Below are positions 59,271 to 64,000 of a stretch of 64,000 bases of DNA, piece after piece. Within the stretch, counting starts at the first letter, position 1; each line of letters opens with the position of its first letter. The translations under genes were made by a program, and so were the position numbers. The notes below the pieces were generated by a model. That model had not been told where the DNA came from. It saw nothing but the letters and a program-made list of their open reading frames with translations, and did not search any database. Source of the stretch: Chloranthus sessilifolius (taxonomy: Eukaryota > Streptophyta > Magnoliopsida > Chloranthales > Chloranthaceae); the NCBI GenBank assembly GCA_021018995.1, contig CM037590.1, positions 43,588,287 to 43,652,286 on the forward strand, in the 5' to 3' direction.

Positions 59271-60703
59271 TCATTGGTTATAATCTCTCCACATGCACTC
59301 AGCTAAGCCATCCCTCATATGTGCCCATTGTTCTCGTTCTCTTCGAGATCTATTTTCAACAATCCTTTGTTCCTCTTCGACCTCTTCCTCATTGTCTTCA
59401 TCTATATCATTTGAAGGGTCAATATTAGTGTCATCAAAGAATGAGTCATCGTGATCCACACTTCTGATGTGATTATGCAAGATACAACAAGCTAAAACTA
59501 TCTTAGCTTGTGTTTGAAAACTATAAGGTGGTGCTATCTTCAAAATAAGGAAGTGTTTCTTCACCACTCCAAAACTTCGTTCCACAATATTTCTAAGTGA
59601 AGAATGATTATAATTGAAAAGCTCTGTTGAATTCTGAGGTCCGGAACCAGTCTTAAAGAGCTTTAAGTGATATCGCACACCACGATATGGAGTAAGGAAA
59701 CCCCGAACATTCGCATAGCCAGCATCTACAACATAATATTTACCTGCATAATATTAAATGTCGCTATTATGTAATTTTTGCCGTCAAAATTATACATATA
59801 GCAGATGAATAAAGGAGTAAATTGTTATCGCTTGGTACGATCAATTTATCTTCCCTTGCAAGTGCATCTTGTAGCACTCGAGAATCAGCAGCAGACCCTT
59901 CCCAACCGACAAGAACATAAGTGAATTGCATGTCGAAGTTCACTGCTGCCATAACATTTTGTGTGACTTTTTTATCCCTATCACGAAAGCGTGGTCTAAT
60001 ATCAATGGGAACCATAGCTGGAATGTGAGTTCCATCTTTAGCTCCAACGCAATCCTGTACAATAATTTTTAATTAATTATTAAAAATATATTAAACATGA
60101 TAAAGGATTAATAATCTTTTAAAATTGAAGTACCTTAAAGTATGGTCGATGCCTTTCAGGCATGAGATCAAGAGCATTAGTTCCAGGGCCTCTGATATAA
60201 TCAGGATACAAACTAAGGACTGCATTCAACACCCTCTTAAAATGTCTACTAACAGTTTCCCCTGATCGACTAAATATATACTTGTTAACTCGATTTCTTA
60301 CATTATGCGCCAAAGTATGTAGGAATATGGAAAGTTGCTCTTCCATTGTCACACCCCTCGTGTGACATAGTCGGCCACTATCACGTAACTTGTCTCGCAA
60401 AGTGTAAAATGCAATTCTATTCATTCTAAGTTGGTTTCGACATTCAGTGTCATTGTTGGTGATGATTCAATCCAAAAAAGTCAACCTTTGGTGACCTTTG
60501 TCTACCAAGGGTGTCTTCGTCATACAACCTCCATAATCCTCACAAGCAGCCATAGCTATTGATGCACAAATCAAGCTACACACTTGGTTTAAAGCTTTTT
60601 CATTCTCACTCTCTCCTTCGCTTGATACTTCACCCGATTCTTTGGTTGACATCTCATTCTCTACTTCACTCGATTCCATAGATGATGATGACGAGCTATC
60701 CAT
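59271..60703 (-). CDS. PIF/Harbinger transposase (ALP1/HARBI1-like), spliced, nearly whole
   Basis: Exon 1 runs 60703-60134: a Ser/Glu-rich start (MDSSSSSSMESSEVENEM), then ECRNQLRMNRIAFYTLRDKL and HTLAHNVRNR, ending RPYFK|GTACTT. Exon 2 starts 60054 after TTGTACAG: DCVGAKDGTHIPAMVPIDIR (first Asp about 60034), then YVLVGWEGSAADSRVLQDAL (second Asp about 59884). A short second intron (roughly 59784-59754) leads to KYYVVDAGYANVRGFLTPYR and RNIVERSFGVVKKHF (Glu about 59580), CILHNHIRSVDHDD, an acidic stretch and CMWRDYNQ. The DDE triad and family order are complete. The one clear defect is a TGA (60467-60469) where the family has Trp in an otherwise open frame (TFLD-stop-IITNNDTECRN). The second intron's ends are uncertain. 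It could be a recently dead autonomous transposon or one active through another start. Confidence 0.82.
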
Positions 60704-61699
60704 TTTCTACAACCCCACAAATAATAAAATATAAATTTTCATTCACAAAAATTCTTCATTTGTAAGACGGGAAAAATATGTCAATGACATGAAAAACATT
60801 TACTTACCTACTATAAGATCTCCCCTCACAATTATATAGAAAAACAATCAACATAGAAACAAATGCTATACCCAAACATGAACTGATTAATACTTATTGG
60901 CTATGCCTATGATGATATCAGAAATAGTAACATAATGATATATAGAATAATTTCCTAAGCATCTGTTCATTCACATATCCAAAATAGGCTATTTGTTCTA
61001 ATGTAACTGTTCATATATATAAGTGATGAAATGCTCGACACGACTCATTATAAAACAAGCCGGTTTTGGGAGGTTGAGTTCGGCCCATGGAATTTTATCA
61101 CAGAACACTTTCTATTAAATTGGGAAAGAAAAGTTCATCTCTCCTTTTCTATTCAAATCTTTATTGCTTTCCCTCTTCACTACTTTACTTGTGTTTATAT
61201 CCTTTTAGTCCTGTAGGAGATGTTTCAGGTCTCCAACTTTCCAAACCATTTCAAGTGATATTATTTTATTCCCTCTTTAAGCTCATTCAAACTAACTGAT
61301 GACTGGGAATATTTTTAACCAACCAAAATTCAAGTGAAAGGAACCTTAAGCTCATTGTGATACCAATATGAGAGAAATAGTCTAAACAGAGAAAAAACAG
61401 TTTCTCAAAATTATATGGAAACTAATGGTCATTATTAGGCATAGCTCTCTTGATTGGTTCTATTACTAATATCTAGATATGAACTTCATCTAATACTTCA
61501 TTGTATTCTTTTCACCTTGGTGATCATAATATGATGTTAAAAAAGCCACTTAGACAATTAATTTGCATTACTCCAAAAAATATTAGTCATGCGTATGGAA
61601 AAGTGGAACAAGTCATGCATATGGAAAAGTGGAACAGTGTGAATTTCACCATTTAGCTAAGGTAGCTCACATTAACCCTTTTCATTAGTATCTAGTTTG
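60704..61699. other. intergenic, no gene recognised
   Basis: AT-rich. A 27-bp block, GTCATGC(G/A)TATGGAAAAGTG, is duplicated at 61587 and 61614. ORFs at 61031-61299 have no recognisable domain. Confidence 0.35.
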
Positions 61700-61850
61700 G
61701 ATGTAAAGTTTCTATTGATCCTTGATTTCATCAATGGACATTTCACATGTTTTATACCCGACGATTCTGACCACACTTTGGATCTGATTTGGGTGTGAAG
61801 TTTCTATTGATCCTTGATTTCACCAATGGACATTTCACATGTTTTATACT
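61700..61850. repeat. tandem duplication, about 99-bp period
   Basis: GTTTCTATTGATCCTTGATT followed by TCA(T/C)CAATGGACATTTCACA and TGTTTTATAC occurs near 61707 and again near 61800. The copies differ at very few positions, so the duplication is recent. The following 61851-62560 shows nothing further. Confidence 0.8.
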
Positions 61851-62583
61851 GGCAACAGATTTACAGCCACACCACTAGATACAAAACTGGAAATTGGGCT
61901 CTAGGACACTAGGATAGAGTTGTCGTTGGCTTCTAGCCAATGAGTGCCCCTTTTTTCTTCTCCTTTTTCTGTCCAAATCTCAAAGATCAAAGATTGCCTA
62001 TGTAAATAGTTCCAAGTTTTTAGGAAATGGCTCTGCAACCAATAAATCTTAAATCCTCAACAAATAGGCCCTATATAGGTTCAAACTCAACAAGAGACCT
62101 ATTTCACTGTATATGCACTTGGGAAAGTGATACAAAATTTAGACAAATAATAAATTGGAAATTGATACAAGTTTTAGAGAAATAGATTGAGCTCTTTTAT
62201 AGATAAAATTTTTAGGGGTTGTGTTTAAACATTGTTGAACAGAAACAAGGATCACTTGTATCTCAAGTTACAAACAAACTCGAGAAGAAAAAAATGAAAG
62301 AATGTAACACACACATTATAGACAAACCCAAGAGAAAAATGATGTTGTTTCTCTAGGATTTTGCAATGATATATTTTGCTAACAATAGCAATCTTCTCAC
62401 TAGCAGCACTTGGGAGATCTCCTGTACATCCTGTGCTTTGGTTGGGAGATTTCCACTGAGTACCATTACTATGGAGGATTTCTCATAATTAGACAACAAA
62501 CAAATGCAATCAGTACATGCCTTGGAGAATTTGAGTAAATCCATGTCAAATTTAAGCACATAGAAAAGAAAGATACACCTGTT

Positions 62584-63255
62584 ATTTGGCATGCTCTTAG
62601 TGGCTTGTGTCACAAGTGCTTCATTTTCTATGATGCTGAGGTATGCTATAAATTATCTACGACCATTCATTCTGATGTTAGCTATTTTGCAATAAAGTTC
62701 CTGATGTTTTTTTTTTGTTTTTTTAAATGTAGACTCATGATTTGTCAGAGCCAATGGTGCAAAGGCTAGGGATAGATGCACTTCCAGCTGTGGTTGGTAT
62801 TCGGTCAAATGGGGAGAAGCATGTCCTGAAAACAGGGATTCTTGTAAAAGATTTGAAGTTTGGAATTAGTGAGATTAAAGTCTTACTTGACAGATTCAAG
62901 AAAAAGAACAAGGAAGTTTCAAATCAAGCAAAGAGATCATGGCAGACCAACTTGCAAGATAAAACTCCTCATATTACGAGTACAAATATGGATTCTCTGT
63001 GTCACGATAAAACTGATGTCTGCATTATAGGTGTTTTCAGACCATCCAAAGTTAAGGAGAAGCTAGAATCCCTTCTATCCACTGTGAGTATATACATAGT
63101 GCAAAAAGTCTCTTTCTCTCATCATGTTTGAGTTAAATATAGTTGCCGATTATAGTACAGAATTGACTTTGGAGGAAGTAGAGAATTTCATCAGTTTTGT
63201 CTTGAATGGGGACATCCAGTTTACTAAGATCGGTCAGAAACCCCAAGTCAAGTGA
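62584..63255 (+). pseudogene. ERDJ3A: ERDJ3A/TMS1-like DnaJ protein, 3' part
   Basis: ERDJ3A/TMS1 is an endoplasmic-reticulum DnaJ protein needed for pollen-tube heat tolerance. The main exon is 62733-63083, after acceptor AAATGTAG: HDLSEPMVQRLGIDALPAVV, GEKHVLKTGILVKDLKFGIS, CHDKTDVCIIGVFRPSKVKE, ending LLST before GTGAGT. The last piece, about 63160-63255, reads ELTLEEVENFISFVLNGDIQ and FTKIGQKPQVK-stop, the family's C terminus. About 60 residues normally between them are missing, and the phase does not fit a simple join. A piece ending FIFYDAE|GTATGC (62640) may be the preceding exon. The J domain and the rest are absent from the window upstream. I therefore call it a partial, probably dead, gene copy. 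It could be functional only if exons were misjudged. Confidence 0.65.
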
Positions 63256-64000
63256 AAGCATCAAGGACGATATATGGGTATCAAATTCTGAGTCCTCAGA
63301 TCACATTTTTTGACATAATTTTTGTTCAAATTTTGTCATAAATAGCACTAGACTCCTAGTTCTTTTATAGCTATTAAACATAGTGGCTGATTAGGAATGT
63401 GTTTTAGAGAGGGTCATATCAAGACCTCCTCAAAAGGGAGCTACGTACATTGTTAATAAATATATGCATGTATGATATAAATAATTAAATGATTGTCCAA
63501 TAGAGTGTAGAGTACAAACAGGTACAGAAAAAAAAAAAAAAAAAAAAAAACAGTTCCTTTATTTTTCAACTAATTGTCCAATAAATATCAATTTCAAGGC
63601 TAGTGGTTGAACATGGAAAAATTAGAAAGTTAAGCCAAACTTGTTCTAATTGCCATGGTGTCTTTAGCAACACTTTGTTTTCTTGTAGGGTTTTTACCCG
63701 TTAAATGCTCAGTTGGATATACTTGCTTTAGCAGGCCTTCCTCTTTGTTAACTCCCTCCAAAGAAGGATTTACTTGCTCTAGCAATAAAATCTGCTCTGA
63801 CAATGAGTGAGCAGAGAGTATGGGAGAACTGCTAGAACAGGTAAATCCTCCTATGCAAGGAGTTAGCAAGGAGAAGGGGGCTTGCTAAGCCAGGTGACAG
63901 GGATTTAACAAAGAGAAGGGAAGCCTACTAAAGTCGGTTAATAGTAAAGAAAAAGGGAACTTGCTAAAGCAGGTAAACCCTGCTCTGCCACGGAGCTATG
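63256..64000. repeat. intergenic with poly(A) run and TTGCTAAAGCAGG repeats
   Basis: A run of about 23 A lies at 63529-63551. From 63720 to the window end, TTGCT(T/A)(T/A)AGCAGG-like words occur about six times: first as CTTGCTTTAGCAGG (63722), then mostly as TTGCTAAAGCAGGTAAA in the second half (for example 63961). The halves are roughly inverted around 63800. It may be the terminal region of an element that continues beyond the window. Confidence 0.5.

Noticed and set aside
40582-63255. A biosynthetic gene cluster around the UGT gene
   Set aside because: No other biosynthetic enzyme is present; neighbouring coding sequences are transposons, a DnaJ fragment and a NAC gene far away.

Overview
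The window is nuclear DNA from a flowering plant, most likely not a grass. It is AT-rich, its genes carry GT-AG introns, and it holds plant-specific families: a UGT glycosyltransferase with the PSPG box, NAC and Ty1/copia elements, a chromovirus-size solo LTR type and PIF/Harbinger transposons. I could not name the species. I saw no tRNA or rRNA gene, CRISPR array or bacterial operon.

Only one host gene looks complete: a two-exon UDP-glycosyltransferase of the UGT83A1 type (40582-44509, + strand). Its 2.55 kb intron has been enlarged by inserted DNA. A short two-exon NAC-domain gene (18301-18915, - strand) has lost the usual DNA-binding core and stops where the domain ends, 194 bp from a copia LTR. 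Two chaperone gene fragments are present: the 3' part of an ERDJ3A/TMS1-like DnaJ gene (62733-63255, +) and one exon of HSP101/ClpB1 (32074-32195, -).

The rest is mostly transposon strata. From left to right: a 2.66 kb solo LTR with a perfect 5-bp target duplication (2214-4875); a hAT MITE (5037-5591); an old copia element (10170-18107) carrying a 2.6 kb LTR-like insertion; the NAC gene; a hAT MITE inside a field of foldback repeats (19.4-22.9 kb); a decayed PIF/Harbinger with transposase and Myb/SANT ORFs (25.06-27.36 kb); TA-rich spacer; CACTA-like debris and the HSP101 exon; a younger copia element (about 32.5-38.35 kb); the UGT gene; a 3.0 kb solo LTR (44676-47685); a head-to-head inverted LTR fragment pair (47963-48513); a LINE split by a CACTA MITE and by a minus-strand copia fragment (49.17-52.57 kb); a cluster of small MITEs (54.1-57.1 kb); a second, much better preserved Harbinger pair with a spliced transposase (58.1-60.7 kb); and the DnaJ fragment.

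There is no sign of a coordinated gene cluster: the host genes look unrelated. The most notable observations are the two different 12-bp palindrome families with a shared ATCGAT core in two LTR-like units, the nested LINE/MITE/copia composite, the nearly whole Harbinger pair, the captured gene-like fragment inside the UGT intron, and the host-gene fragments that ordinary ORF calling misses. All boundaries and homologies were read by eye from the sequence and from memory of the families; no search was run.
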